A DNA stretch of 64,000 nt, taken from positions 248,001 through 312,000 of the forward strand of contig NZ_QGTL01000003.1 of assembly GCF_003182135.1 (NCBI RefSeq), in the 5' to 3' direction. The DNA comes from Nocardia neocaledoniensis. GTDB lineage: Bacteria > Actinomycetota > Actinomycetes > Mycobacteriales > Mycobacteriaceae. The stretch's first letter is position 1, and each line of letters begins with the position of its first letter. The position numbers and the translations under genes were made by a program. The notes beneath the pieces were generated by a model. The model was given only the letters and a program-made list of their open reading frames with translations, was not told where the DNA came from and ran no database searches. Positions 18,498 through 27,646 of the stretch are shown piece by piece.

Positions 18498-19697
18498 GTG
18501 CGGACCCGGGGAATGCCGAGAAGGGCGTGCGTCGCGCTGGCGGCCGCGCTGCTCACCGTGGCCGCGTGCGGTACCGGTGACGAGCAGGCCGAAGCCACCG
18601 ACCCGCCGGTCGATCTGGCCTCGCTCGATGTCGGCGGCTACGCCACCCAGCCGCGCGAGGTCGGCGTGGTCGCCAATCTCGATCAGGGCCGGTTCATCGA
18701 GGCCGAGCGACTGGGCGATTTCGTGCCGACCCCGGCCGATATCGACCCGCGCTTCGTGCACACCAATCCCTCGATCGCGACGGTGTTCCTCGACGCGGAG
18801 GCCTCGCTCGGCAAGATCATGGCCGTCGACCGGTTCGCCGAGACCGCGCCGGATTTCATCGGCGGCTTCGTGAGCTCCGCCGAGACCGAGCGCCAGAACA
18901 AGGGCATCGACATGGTGAACGCGGTCATGATCTTCCCCGATGAGCAGAAGGCCGCCGCGGCGGCCGTCGCCCTCGAGCGCGCCGATTTCGAGTACGCGCC
19001 GAACAACCAGCCGATCGAGATCCCCGGCTACCCCGCGGCGAAGGCGCATTGGCAGCCCGATCAGCAGTCGATCGGATCCTGGTTCGCCACCGGCCATCTC
19101 GTTATCTACACCTGGCTCTACGACTACCTCAAGATCTGGCTGGAGAAGGTGGACAAGCAGGCGCTGCTGGACCTGACGCGCAAGAGCCTCGACACCATCG
19201 TCCCCTCGGTGCAGAAGTTCGTCCCCACTCCGAGCGACAAGCTGACCTCGCTGCAACGCGATCGCGACGGCATGCTCGGGCGTACCGCGCCGCGACCCCG
19301 CGAGGACTCCTGGATCAATCCGCCGGGCGTCTACGCCGGGCGGACCGCGCGCCACTTCACCTCCGACCCCGTCGCCATGGCGAAGATCATCGACAGTGCC
19401 GGTGTCGATCTGTACGCCAGCGACGGTTCCGACGTCTACCAGGCTCGCGACATCGCGGGCGCCCAGGCGGTGCGCGACGAGATCGGCGGCCTGACCAAGA
19501 AGTTCACCCGCTCCGAGGCACCGAAGAATCTGCCCTTCGCCCAGTGCAAGGAGTACATCGGCAGGGAGCGGATGGCGGTGCGGTTCTACTGCGCGGTGTC
19601 CTACGACCGCTACGCCGCCTACGTCTGGTCGAATCAGCTCCTCGACGCCCAGCAGCGGATCTCCGCCCAGTACGCGTTACTGGTGAACGCCGCATGA
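18498..19697 (+). CDS. Lipoprotein 2 of the family, unit 1
   Basis: A 399-residue paralogue of the gene before it. The signal peptide ends at VAAC (Cys24). It keeps the strand DLASLDVGGYATQPREV, the variant AHWQPDQQSIGSW, the repeated 'VPTPSDKL' stretch shared with lipoprotein 6, and the C-terminal pair of cysteines (14 apart) with ISAQYALLVNA. I use the GTG at 18498 because GGGGAGG sits 9 bases upstream; the ATG at 18489 would have no spacing. Its TGA overlaps the next ATG (ATGA), giving translational coupling to lipoprotein 3. Confidence 0.85.
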   Translation: MRTRGMPRRACVALAAALLTVAACGTGDEQAEATDPPVDLASLDVGGYATQPREVGVVANLDQGRFIEAERLGDFVPTPADIDPRFVHTNPSIATVFLDAEASLGKIMAVDRFAETAPDFIGGFVSSAETERQNKGIDMVNAVMIFPDEQKAAAAAVALERADFEYAPNNQPIEIPGYPAAKAHWQPDQQSIGSWFATGHLVIYTWLYDYLKIWLEKVDKQALLDLTRKSLDTIVPSVQKFVPTPSDKLTSLQRDRDGMLGRTAPRPREDSWINPPGVYAGRTARHFTSDPVAMAKIIDSAGVDLYASDGSDVYQARDIAGAQAVRDEIGGLTKKFTRSEAPKNLPFAQCKEYIGRERMAVRFYCAVSYDRYAAYVWSNQLLDAQQRISAQYALLVNAA

Positions 19698-20926
19698 GGC
19701 GCCGCGGCACCGCGCTGCTCGCGGCCTCGCTGATCACCGTGCTCACCGGCTGCGGTTCGGTGTCCGGCACCGCGACGCCGGCCGAGGTCGATATCCGCAC
19801 CCTCGACGTCGGCCCGTATCCGACCGAGCCGTACGACGCGCACGACGATCCGAAACTCCCCGACTTCTACGAGATGTACAAGGTCGCCGGGATGCGGATC
19901 GCGGACTACGTCGTCAACTCCCACGACATCGATCCGCAGATGATCTACGGCAAACGCGCGTCGACGGTGTCGGCCGGGCTGCTGCCCCAGGCCCTCGGCA
20001 ACGACATCGCGCTCGAACCCGTCGCGAAGAAGCACAAGCTGCTCTACGGGTTCGAATCCAGCGGAGCCTCCGCCGACGCCACGATCAACAGCCCCAGCAC
20101 CTGGCCGAGCAAGAAGGACACCACCAAGTTCACCGCGACCACGATGGTCCTGCAGTTCCCCGACGCCGCGGCCGCGACAGCGGCGGCCAGGGAATTCCAC
20201 GACATCGATCTCGCCGCCCAGGAGGGCCGCAACCAACCGGTCTCGCTGCCGAAACATCCTGCGGCACTGTCACATTGGCGTCCAGACGCACCATTCCTGC
20301 GTACCGTCATGCCGCACGGCCCCTACGTCATCGCCTTCCTGCTTTCGGTGCCGTCACCGGATCTGCCCGGCCTCACCACCATGGCCGAGACGGCGTACAC
20401 CAAGCAGATCGAGTCGCTCGCCGAGACGACACCCCTGACCGACGAAGAGGTCATGTCGCTGCCCTGGGACCCGGATCGGCTGGTCGCGCGCACCCTCAAT
20501 CCCGAGGAGCTGGCGAACCCGGACGGTTCGGGGACCCTGCTCGTCACCGGGAAGCACGGCGTCCTGCACTACTCCGGCGACGCGCTCCCCAGCGATCGGC
20601 AATACGTCGACCAGCAGCTCACCGCCATGAAGGCCGACCAGGTCGCGCTGTCGTGGGGTTCGATCGGCATCCGCACGCCGGACCCCGGCACCGCGAAGCG
20701 GGCGGTCGCCGACAAGCTGTTCCCCTGGCGGACCAAGGCCGAGGCCGCAGCACCGCCCAATGTGCCCAACGCGGTCTGCGTGGAGAACCAGTCGCTGGCC
20801 ACCAAAACGCGCTTCAGCTGCATGGTCGCCTACAACCAGTACGTCGGGATCGTCGGCGGTCACCAGCTTCTCGACGCCCACCAGCGCGCGGCCGCGCAGT
20901 ACGCGCTCTTCGCGAACACCCGTTGA
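19694..20926 (+). CDS. Lipoprotein 3 of the family, unit 1
   Basis: A 410-residue paralogue, lipobox VLTGC (Cys20). Motifs: EVDIRTLDVGPYPTEPYD just after the lipobox, SHWRPDAPFLRTV in the middle, cysteines 13 residues apart near the end, and AAAQYALFANTR at the C-terminus. The start ATG overlaps the previous stop by four bases. Compared with lipoprotein 2 it has an insertion after residue 115 that is rich in Thr/Ser/Asp. The kinase gene follows after 84 bases, room for its own ribosome binding site and perhaps a weak internal promoter. Confidence 0.85.
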   Translation: MRRRGTALLAASLITVLTGCGSVSGTATPAEVDIRTLDVGPYPTEPYDAHDDPKLPDFYEMYKVAGMRIADYVVNSHDIDPQMIYGKRASTVSAGLLPQALGNDIALEPVAKKHKLLYGFESSGASADATINSPSTWPSKKDTTKFTATTMVLQFPDAAAATAAAREFHDIDLAAQEGRNQPVSLPKHPAALSHWRPDAPFLRTVMPHGPYVIAFLLSVPSPDLPGLTTMAETAYTKQIESLAETTPLTDEEVMSLPWDPDRLVARTLNPEELANPDGSGTLLVTGKHGVLHYSGDALPSDRQYVDQQLTAMKADQVALSWGSIGIRTPDPGTAKRAVADKLFPWRTKAEAAAPPNVPNAVCVENQSLATKTRFSCMVAYNQYVGIVGGHQLLDAHQRAAAQYALFANTR

Positions 20927-21010
20927 ACCGATGACTGCGCACTGTCGCGGCGGCCAGTATGCTCCCGCCGAGAAGCTGAAGCACGGTAACGACTCAGGAG
21001 ATCGTAGGAC

Positions 21011-22540
21011 ATGGCGATGAGCCCAGGGACCATCGTCGGCGGGTACCGCATCATCCGCAAGCTGGGCGCGGGTGGCATGGGTTCGGTCTATCTGGCCAGT
21101 CACCCGAGCCTGCCCAGGACCGACGCGCTCAAGATCCTGAGCGGCGAACTCAGCCGCGATCCCGAGTTCCGCGCCCGCTTCGAACGCGAGGCCAACCTCG
21201 CGGCCGGCCTGGACCACCCGAACATCGTCTCGGTCTACAACCGCGGCGAGGAGCACGGCCAGCTGTGGATCGCCATGCAGTTCGTCGAGGGCACCGACGC
21301 CGCCGCCGAGCTCGCGCGCGACCCGCACGCGATGACCCCGCTGCGCGCGCTGCGCATCGTCACCGAGGTCGGCAAGGGCCTGGACTTCGCGCACCATCAC
21401 GGCCTGCTGCACCGCGACGTGAAGCCCGCGAACTTCCTGCTGTCGAACACCTACGGCGACGAGGAACGGGTGCTGCTCACCGACTTCGGCGTCGCCAAGT
21501 CGACCGACGACGCCTCCGAGCTCACCCAGACCGGCAGCTTCCTCGCGACCATCGCCTACGCCCCGCCCGAGCAGCTCTCCGGCGGCCAGCTCGACCACCG
21601 CGCCGACATCTACAGCCTGGCGTGCTCGTTCTACAAGCTGCTCACCGGCCAGAACCCTTATCCCGCAACGCAACCGGCCATGGTCATGATGGGCCACCTG
21701 CACGAGCCGCCGCCCCGCCCGACGAGCGTGCGCGCCGGCCTGCCGCCCGCCATCGACCAGGTCTTCGCCCGCGCGATGGCGAAGAATCCGCACGAGCGAT
21801 TCCTGTCCTGCCGCGAATTCACCGACGCCGCGACGGCCGCCCTGGTCCCCGGATCGAACCCCACGGGCCATCACACGTCACCGACGTACCCGATCCAGGC
21901 GCCGCCCCAGTGGGCGGCCCAGGCGCCGACCGTGTCCGACCGGACCCTGCCGCCCGCCCCGAAGTCGTCGAAGAAGAAGATCGCGCTCGCCGCGGGCGCC
22001 ATGGTCGCCGCCATCGCCGTTGCCGTCGGCATCGGCGTCTGGGCGGCGAGCGGCGACAGCGGCCCCGGCGGCGGCCCGACGACCACGACCGCGCAGAACG
22101 CGCTGAGCCCCGTCGAACAGGCTCGCCAGGACAACCCGGCCTTCACCGGCAAGACGGTCCTCATGGTCGACGTCGACGCCGAGAAAAAGGTCGCCACCTA
22201 CCTCGGCGGCACCCTGCAGACCCAATTCCTGCAGGACCTCGGTTTCGTCTACAACTTCAACTACACGAAGTCCGGCGACGAGCCCTCTCCCCGCCCGGTC
22301 GACAGCACCAGCGCCCGCCTCGACGTCCCCGACGACAGCTACATCCTCGTCGTCCGCAGCGACGAAAAAGCAGGCGGCGGCGGCCTTCTCGGCCTCCCGT
22401 ACCAGATCACCGGCTCCCGAGCCACCGTCATCCCCATCGACGACCCGATCACCGTCACCTCCATCCGCACCTGGACCGCCAACTCCGAACAAACCCTCCT
22501 CTCCCGCCTGCTCCCCATCCTGAAAAGCCGGGTGAAGTAG
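21011..22540 (+). CDS. Transmembrane Ser/Thr kinase A with extracytoplasmic domain, unit 1
   Basis: A 509-residue PknB-type kinase. Cytoplasmic domain at about residues 10-280: GAGGMG loop, Lys41, HRDVKPAN (Asp136), DFG at 158-160, activation-loop threonines (LTQTGSF) and APPEQL. Transmembrane helix at about 324-346. The outer domain of about 160 residues has no PASTA, sugar-binding or other motif I know; it contains the block TLQTQFLQDLGFVYNF, a DEPSPRPV motif and DEKAGGGGLLGLP, all shared with kinase B and recognisable in kinase C. Start could be 21011 or the ATG at 21017. It ends unit 1 of the lipoprotein-kinase array; its outer domain is the obvious candidate to sense the adjacent lipoproteins. 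Confidence 0.93.
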   Translation: MAMSPGTIVGGYRIIRKLGAGGMGSVYLASHPSLPRTDALKILSGELSRDPEFRARFEREANLAAGLDHPNIVSVYNRGEEHGQLWIAMQFVEGTDAAAELARDPHAMTPLRALRIVTEVGKGLDFAHHHGLLHRDVKPANFLLSNTYGDEERVLLTDFGVAKSTDDASELTQTGSFLATIAYAPPEQLSGGQLDHRADIYSLACSFYKLLTGQNPYPATQPAMVMMGHLHEPPPRPTSVRAGLPPAIDQVFARAMAKNPHERFLSCREFTDAATAALVPGSNPTGHHTSPTYPIQAPPQWAAQAPTVSDRTLPPAPKSSKKKIALAAGAMVAAIAVAVGIGVWAASGDSGPGGGPTTTTAQNALSPVEQARQDNPAFTGKTVLMVDVDAEKKVATYLGGTLQTQFLQDLGFVYNFNYTKSGDEPSPRPVDSTSARLDVPDDSYILVVRSDEKAGGGGLLGLPYQITGSRATVIPIDDPITVTSIRTWTANSEQTLLSRLLPILKSRVK

Positions 22541-22575
22541 CCGCACGCCACAGCCATGCGGCCGGGTCCGCGGTT

Positions 22576-23178
22576 TCACGGCCCTACGCGGACACCGTCG
22601 AAGATGGTGCGGAGATCCGCCTCATAGCGTGCCGCGTCGGCGACCCTCAGCTGACTTCCGACCTGGATCGGATACACCGATCCCCCTGACTCATAGGGAA
22701 ATTCGAGAAAATCGAGCTGCCTACCGAGCCCGGTGGTGACCTCGATGCCGGTGACCCGCAGCCCCCGGTGACCGCAGACCTCGATCGGCTCATTTCTCGA
22801 TTCCTGCCAGCCGGGCCCGGTCGCACGCAGGGTGCGGAGAGTGCTGAGCGCGGCGTCGGCGTTCTCGATCGGGCTGTATGCGTTGACTGTGACAGTCGCC
22901 GTGCCCATCTCGGCGTCCGCTGTCGGCGCCTCGAACCGGTGGAGCACAAATCCCGGCGACGACGCGCCCTCCAGTTGACCCTGGGTCCAACCGGGCAGCC
23001 GCGGAACCTGCAGCGTGAAGCCCCCTACCCCTGGTTCGCTGGTGAACATCGAGTCAGCGGGCCGCTCGGCGACACAGGCCAGATGCTGACCAGGCGTCGC
23101 ACTCGACGGGTCCGACACCGAACCCCCGCACCCCACCAACCACAACAGCGCTGCGCCCATCACCAGCGCACGCCGCAC
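22576..23178 (-). CDS. Small lipoprotein, LpqN/LpqT-like
   Basis: About 200 residues with a short signal peptide and lipobox (WLVGC) from the GTG at 23178; ATG at 23160 and GTG at 23196 are alternatives. The mature part starts with a Ser/Thr linker, then a compact alpha/beta domain (GFTLQVPRLPGWTQG, then PTADAEMGTATVTVNAYSP, TGIEVTTGLGRQLDFLEFP). This pattern resembles mycobacterial LpqN/LpqT lipoproteins, some of which are linked to envelope transport; the match is by eye. It is not a member of the eight-protein family around it: the AQYxLL end and paired cysteines are absent. It is on the opposite strand and separates units 1 and 2, converging on kinase A with 35 bases between stops. Confidence 0.7.
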   Translation of the reverse strand: MRRALVMGAALLWLVGCGGSVSDPSSATPGQHLACVAERPADSMFTSEPGVGGFTLQVPRLPGWTQGQLEGASSPGFVLHRFEAPTADAEMGTATVTVNAYSPIENADAALSTLRTLRATGPGWQESRNEPIEVCGHRGLRVTGIEVTTGLGRQLDFLEFPYESGGSVYPIQVGSQLRVADAARYEADLRTIFDGVRVGP

Positions 23179-23361
23179 CTCACATCGACATCCCACGACC
23201 CCAGAGCGTATCCAGCGCCGGGGCGGGCGTTCTATCAGCTCTGCAGATGGATCGATGTGGGTGCTATCTTCTCTCCAGCGCTCGGGTAAGTAGCTGTGGA
23301 GGCTCCGAGTGGCTGCGACCACCGAGTACGACGCGGTCGCCTCACCACGGAGGGGAATCAC

Positions 23362-24594
23362 ATGAGGAGAACGAGTTCGGCGCTGCTCGCTGCCGGTCTC
23401 GCTGTGACGATAGCGGCGACCACGGGATGCGGGTCCGACGACGGGGGGACGTCGGCGCAGCCGACCATCGATGTGACGAAACTCGACGTCGGCAACCTCC
23501 CCGTGGAGCCGAAAGTCTACGGAAAACCGACCAACATGGACATGGCGGGCATGGTCGAGGCCATGCGTATCGGTAATGCGATGCCGCTGCCCATGGAGAT
23601 CGAGCCCGAGGCGAAATACTCCCCTTCGGCTATGGGCGGCGCGGTCCGAATTTTCGTCGACTACGAGTCCGCCGCGATCAAGTCGCGCATGAGCGCCGAC
23701 GCGGCCAAATTGAACGAACGCGCACCGGGATTCATCTCCGGATTCGTCACGACGGCGCGTTCGAACGCGGAACCGGCCCTCGCCTACGAACTCGACAACA
23801 TCGCGATGCTGTTCAATACCGAACAGGATGCCGCGAAGGCCGCCGAAGCCTTCGCCGCCGAAGAGGCGGCGACCGACCCGGATGCCTACTTCCCGCCGGT
23901 CGGGACGGGTGTCGGGCACCTCAACGATGTCCGCGCGCAGATGAGCCCGAAATGGCCGGGCATGATCAAATCCTGGAAGCCCATCGGCCGGTTCGTCATC
24001 TTCACCTATGTCTACGACAGCGTCATGGGCACCCTGAAGACCGCGGACGAACAGAAACTGGTGACACTGGCCCAGAAGAGCATCAACAAGGTCGCGCCCG
24101 CGCTGCAGAAATTCACTCCGACCCCCGTCGACAAAATGATGGATCTCGACGTCGATCCCGACGGAATGCTCGGCCGCGCGATGCACACGATCTCGCTCGA
24201 CTCGAATCAGCGCGGAATTCCCGGAGCTTACGATCGCCATGGTGGTCTCCAACTGACCGGCGACACCGAGGACATGGCGAAACTGTTCGAGGAGAGCGGA
24301 GTCGACCGCGTCTCCTGGCAGGGCAACTTCGTCTTCCGCGCCAAGGATCCGGCTGGCGCGGCGAAGATCGTGGACTACTTCGGTGATTCGTCGAAGTTCC
24401 TGCGCGATGCCCCCGCCCCGGCGAACCTGCCGACCGCGAAATGCCTCGAATACATCGGCCCCGACAAGTTCGCGACGAAGTACTACTGCAGCGTCGCTTA
24501 CGACCGCTACACCACTCAGGTCGCCGCGACACAGCTGATCGATGTGCATCAGCGGGTCGCCGCCCAGTACACGATTCTCGCGAAGGCCAAGTGA
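23362..24594 (+). CDS. Lipoprotein 4 of the family, unit 2
   Basis: A 410-residue family member, lipobox TTGC (Cys23). It has TIDVTKLDVGNLPVEPKVYG after the lipobox, cysteines 14 residues apart (CLEYIGPDKFATKYYC region) and the C-terminal signature VAAQYTILAKAK. The middle is divergent: the HWRP motif is replaced by a Trp-rich stretch (PKWPGMIKSWKPIG). The ATG at 23362 has GGAGGGG about 7 bases upstream. It starts unit 2, divergent from the LpqN-like gene, so the 183-base gap between them must hold the promoters of both. Confidence 0.85.
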   Translation: MRRTSSALLAAGLAVTIAATTGCGSDDGGTSAQPTIDVTKLDVGNLPVEPKVYGKPTNMDMAGMVEAMRIGNAMPLPMEIEPEAKYSPSAMGGAVRIFVDYESAAIKSRMSADAAKLNERAPGFISGFVTTARSNAEPALAYELDNIAMLFNTEQDAAKAAEAFAAEEAATDPDAYFPPVGTGVGHLNDVRAQMSPKWPGMIKSWKPIGRFVIFTYVYDSVMGTLKTADEQKLVTLAQKSINKVAPALQKFTPTPVDKMMDLDVDPDGMLGRAMHTISLDSNQRGIPGAYDRHGGLQLTGDTEDMAKLFEESGVDRVSWQGNFVFRAKDPAGAAKIVDYFGDSSKFLRDAPAPANLPTAKCLEYIGPDKFATKYYCSVAYDRYTTQVAATQLIDVHQRVAAQYTILAKAK

Positions 24595-25844
24595 TGCGGA
24601 ACAAATTGCAAGGATCGTCGATGCCTTCGGCACGAACCCGTGTGTTGAGCTGCGTGGCCATCGCGGTGACCGCGGCTCTGACCGCCTCGGGCTGCGGCAC
24701 CACGAGCGGCACCGCGACTCCCGGCGAATTGGATGTTCGCACTTTGGATGTGGGCTCGTACTCGGCGGCCACCGCGCCGCTGGATATGCGATACGACTAC
24801 CACAACGATCTCTCCGGCGCGATGAATCTCGCCATCATGCGGCTCTCCGACCACGTCGTCACCGGCGTCGATGTGGACCCGCTGATCAAATTCGGCACGG
24901 GGTCCATCGCCATCACGGACGCCGAGAAGGCCACCGACGTGCTGGCGAACGTCAACAAGCCCGTGCTGGAACGAAATCGGATGCAGTTCGGGTTCGCCAG
25001 CAGTTCGACCGACAAGGAGAACGACAACTCCACGAAGGCGGTGCCCGGTTCCACCTTCACCACCGTCACGGTGATGCAGTTCCCGGACGACGAGACCGCC
25101 AAGCGCGCCGCCACCGAGATCGAGGAAACCGACTTCGCCGTCGCCGCCGACAAGAACGAGCGCGTTCCGCTGTCCAAGTACCCTGCGGCGCATACACATT
25201 GGCGTCCCGGCGTCGCCACGATCGGGTCGACGCTGGCCTACGGGCGCTATGTCGTCAACCTCTACCTGGGCACGCCGGAAGCGAACCTCAGCGCGTTGAC
25301 CGCCCTGACGGAGAAGGTCTACGCCGCACAGCTGCCGCTGCTGGATCAGATTCCCGCGCTCAGCCCGGCCGAGATGCTCTTCCTGCCGGACGATCCGGAC
25401 CAGATGCTGCGCCGCACGCTCAATCCGGACGGCTACGGGTCGCCGAACATCGGACAGCAGGCAGCGCTGAACCTTCGGGGATTCCTCCACAAGGTCGGCC
25501 CGCAGGCACACTGGAAAACGGTGCTCACCGACGCGGGAGTGGACCGATTCTCGCTGTCCATCGCGATGTCCAGCGCCACCATGCTGTTCCGTGCCCGCGA
25601 CGAGGACTCGGCGGGCAAGCTCAACACCCAGATTCTCGCGCGCGCCTACCCGAATCCCGCTGCCCCGCCCTCGGCGGTGCCGGACGCACTGTGCGGCGAG
25701 GATCCCGACGACGACTACAAGACCAAGCGTTTCCGGTGCGCGGTGACTTATCGCCAGTACGTGGCGACCGTCGAAAGCGATCAGCTCGCCGACGCGCATC
25801 AGCGCGCGGCGGCACAGTACGCACTGCTCGCGAACAGCCAGTGA
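24594..25844 (+). CDS. Lipoprotein 5 of the family, unit 2
   Basis: A 416-residue family member, lipobox TASGC (Cys34) after a rather long basic lead; an inner ATG (Met10) is another possible start. ELDVRTLDVGSYSAATAPLD follows the lipobox, THWRPGVATIGSTL lies mid-protein, the two C-terminal cysteines are 14 apart, and the end is AAAQYALLANSQ. It is closer in sequence to lipoprotein 3 than to its own neighbour, suggesting that whole units, not single genes, were duplicated. The start overlaps the preceding stop by one base (TGATG), and kinase B follows 48 bases later. Confidence 0.85.
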   Translation: MRNKLQGSSMPSARTRVLSCVAIAVTAALTASGCGTTSGTATPGELDVRTLDVGSYSAATAPLDMRYDYHNDLSGAMNLAIMRLSDHVVTGVDVDPLIKFGTGSIAITDAEKATDVLANVNKPVLERNRMQFGFASSSTDKENDNSTKAVPGSTFTTVTVMQFPDDETAKRAATEIEETDFAVAADKNERVPLSKYPAAHTHWRPGVATIGSTLAYGRYVVNLYLGTPEANLSALTALTEKVYAAQLPLLDQIPALSPAEMLFLPDDPDQMLRRTLNPDGYGSPNIGQQAALNLRGFLHKVGPQAHWKTVLTDAGVDRFSLSIAMSSATMLFRARDEDSAGKLNTQILARAYPNPAAPPSAVPDALCGEDPDDDYKTKRFRCAVTYRQYVATVESDQLADAHQRAAAQYALLANSQ

Positions 25845-25892
25845 CCAGGTGAACGTGAACACCCCTTCGAAGCGCGACAGGAGACGATCAGG

Positions 25893-27473
25893 GTGGCGAT
25901 AACCCCTGGGACTGTCATCGGCGGTTACCGAATCGAGCGAATCCTGGGTGCCGGCGGCATGGGCTCGGTCTATCTGGCCAAGCATCCCAGCCTGCCGCGG
26001 ATGGACGCCCTCAAGATTCTCAGTTCGGAGCTCTCCCGCGACGCCGAGTTCCGTGCCAGGTTCGAGCGGGAGGCCAATCTCGCCGCGGGCCTGGATCATC
26101 CGAACATCGTCTCGGTGTTCAACCGCGGCGAGGAGCACGGCCAGCTCTGGATCGCGATGCAATACATCGAGGGCACGGACGCGTCGGCGGAGATGACGCG
26201 TGATCCGTATTCGATGAATCCTCTTCGGGCACTGCGGATCGTCACCGAGGTCGGCAAGGGCCTGGACTACGCGCATCGCAAGGGCTTGCTGCATCGTGAC
26301 GTGAAGCCCGCCAACTTCCTGCTGTCCGCCGCCGTGGCGGGGGAGGACGAGCGGATCCTGTTGACGGACTTCGGCGTCGCCAAGTCCAATGACGACGCGT
26401 CCGAGCTCACCCAGACGGGAAGCTTCCTGGCGACGATCGCCTATGCGCCGCCGGAGCAATTGGCCGGCGGCGCACTGGATCACCGCGCCGACATCTACAG
26501 TCTGGCGTGCTCGTTCTTCAAGCTGCTGACCGGCCGGAATCCCTACCCGGCCACCCAGCCCGCCATGGTCATGATGGGGCACCTGCACGAGCCCCCGCCG
26601 ACCGCGACCTCGGTCAATCCGGGTCTGCCACCGGCCATCGACAGAGTCTTCGCCCGGGCATTGGCGAAGAATCCCGCGGAGCGGTTCGCGTCCTGCCGCG
26701 AATTCACCGACGCGGCGGCCGCCGTCCTGCTTCCCGGCCACAACCCGGTGTCGACGAATACGTCGCCCACCTATCCGGTCCAGGTACTCGACCAGGGGCC
26801 GCACAACCAGTTCGGCCCGATCTCCACCACGGGGCCACGTACGACGGTCACTCCGCCGATGGATCCGGGGACACGCCCCGCCGCCAAGGGCCGATCCCGT
26901 CTGCTCATCGCGGGCGCGGCCGCGGCCGTCGTCGCGGTAGCGGCCGCCGTCGGGATCTTCGCGATGTCCGGCGGCGACGCGCCGACAGGCGGCGCGGCCA
27001 GTTCCACCGTCGCGCAGAAGCCCATCGACCGTGCCCGCGCGGCGAACCCCGGGTTCGCCGGGAAATCCGTCGCCATGGTCGATATCACCGACGGCACCAG
27101 CCTGGACCCGAACATCTCGGTGTACCTGTCGCCGACCCTGCAGACGACCTTCCTGAGCGACCTCGGCCTGGTGTACAACCCGATGTTCGCCAAGGCCGCG
27201 GACGAGCCGTCACCCCGCGCCGTCTCGAAGGACGACCGGTACACCATCTTCTCGAAGTTCAAGAGCAACAACTACATCATCGCGATCCGAACCGACGAAA
27301 AGGCAGGCGGCGGCGGCCATCTCGGCATGCCGGGTTCGATCGCCTCCTCCGAGGCCACGGTCATCGTAGTCGACGACCCAGCGACGGTGACCGCGATCAG
27401 GAACTGGACCGACAAGTCCGAGCAGCAATTGGTCGACCACTTGGTCCCACTCCTGAGCAAGCAGATCAAATAG
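25893..27473 (+). CDS. Transmembrane Ser/Thr kinase B with extracytoplasmic domain, unit 2
   Basis: A 526-residue kinase, GTG start with CAGGAG upstream. The kinase domain is very like kinase A (GAGGMG, Lys41, HRDVKPAN, DFGVAKS, LTQTGSF). The transmembrane helix is about residues 333-353 (LLIAGAAAAVVAVAAAVGIF). The outer domain has the same order of blocks as kinase A: ARAANPGFAGKSVAMVD, then TLQTTFLSDLGLVYN, DEPSPRAV, DEKAGGGGHLGMP, and a C-terminal helix with SEQQLVDHLVPLL. No cysteines occur in the outer domain. It differs from A mainly in a longer juxtamembrane linker rich in Thr/Pro, a likely autophosphorylation region. Confidence 0.93.
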   Translation: MAITPGTVIGGYRIERILGAGGMGSVYLAKHPSLPRMDALKILSSELSRDAEFRARFEREANLAAGLDHPNIVSVFNRGEEHGQLWIAMQYIEGTDASAEMTRDPYSMNPLRALRIVTEVGKGLDYAHRKGLLHRDVKPANFLLSAAVAGEDERILLTDFGVAKSNDDASELTQTGSFLATIAYAPPEQLAGGALDHRADIYSLACSFFKLLTGRNPYPATQPAMVMMGHLHEPPPTATSVNPGLPPAIDRVFARALAKNPAERFASCREFTDAAAAVLLPGHNPVSTNTSPTYPVQVLDQGPHNQFGPISTTGPRTTVTPPMDPGTRPAAKGRSRLLIAGAAAAVVAVAAAVGIFAMSGGDAPTGGAASSTVAQKPIDRARAANPGFAGKSVAMVDITDGTSLDPNISVYLSPTLQTTFLSDLGLVYNPMFAKAADEPSPRAVSKDDRYTIFSKFKSNNYIIAIRTDEKAGGGGHLGMPGSIASSEATVIVVDDPATVTAIRNWTDKSEQQLVDHLVPLLSKQIK

Positions 27474-27646
27474 CACCGATCGAGGTAGCCGGTCGACTCT
27501 CAGCAAGACTGACCTGGCCGAACAGGTCGCACGGACAGGACCGATTCAGCGGGTGCGCTAATATGCCCGCTGACAGATCACCGGGGGCGGAGGCTGATCA
27601 GCAGCCACCCACGATCACGTCAGACCCACAGGTAGAGGGGGAGGGT

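Noticed and set aside
22576..24633. Very long minus-strand open frame (685 codons) across the LpqN-like gene and lipoprotein 4
   Set aside because: Only its last 200 codons form a lipoprotein with signal peptide. The rest lies antisense to lipoprotein 4, whose frame has a lipobox and family motifs; it is an effect of high-GC third positions.
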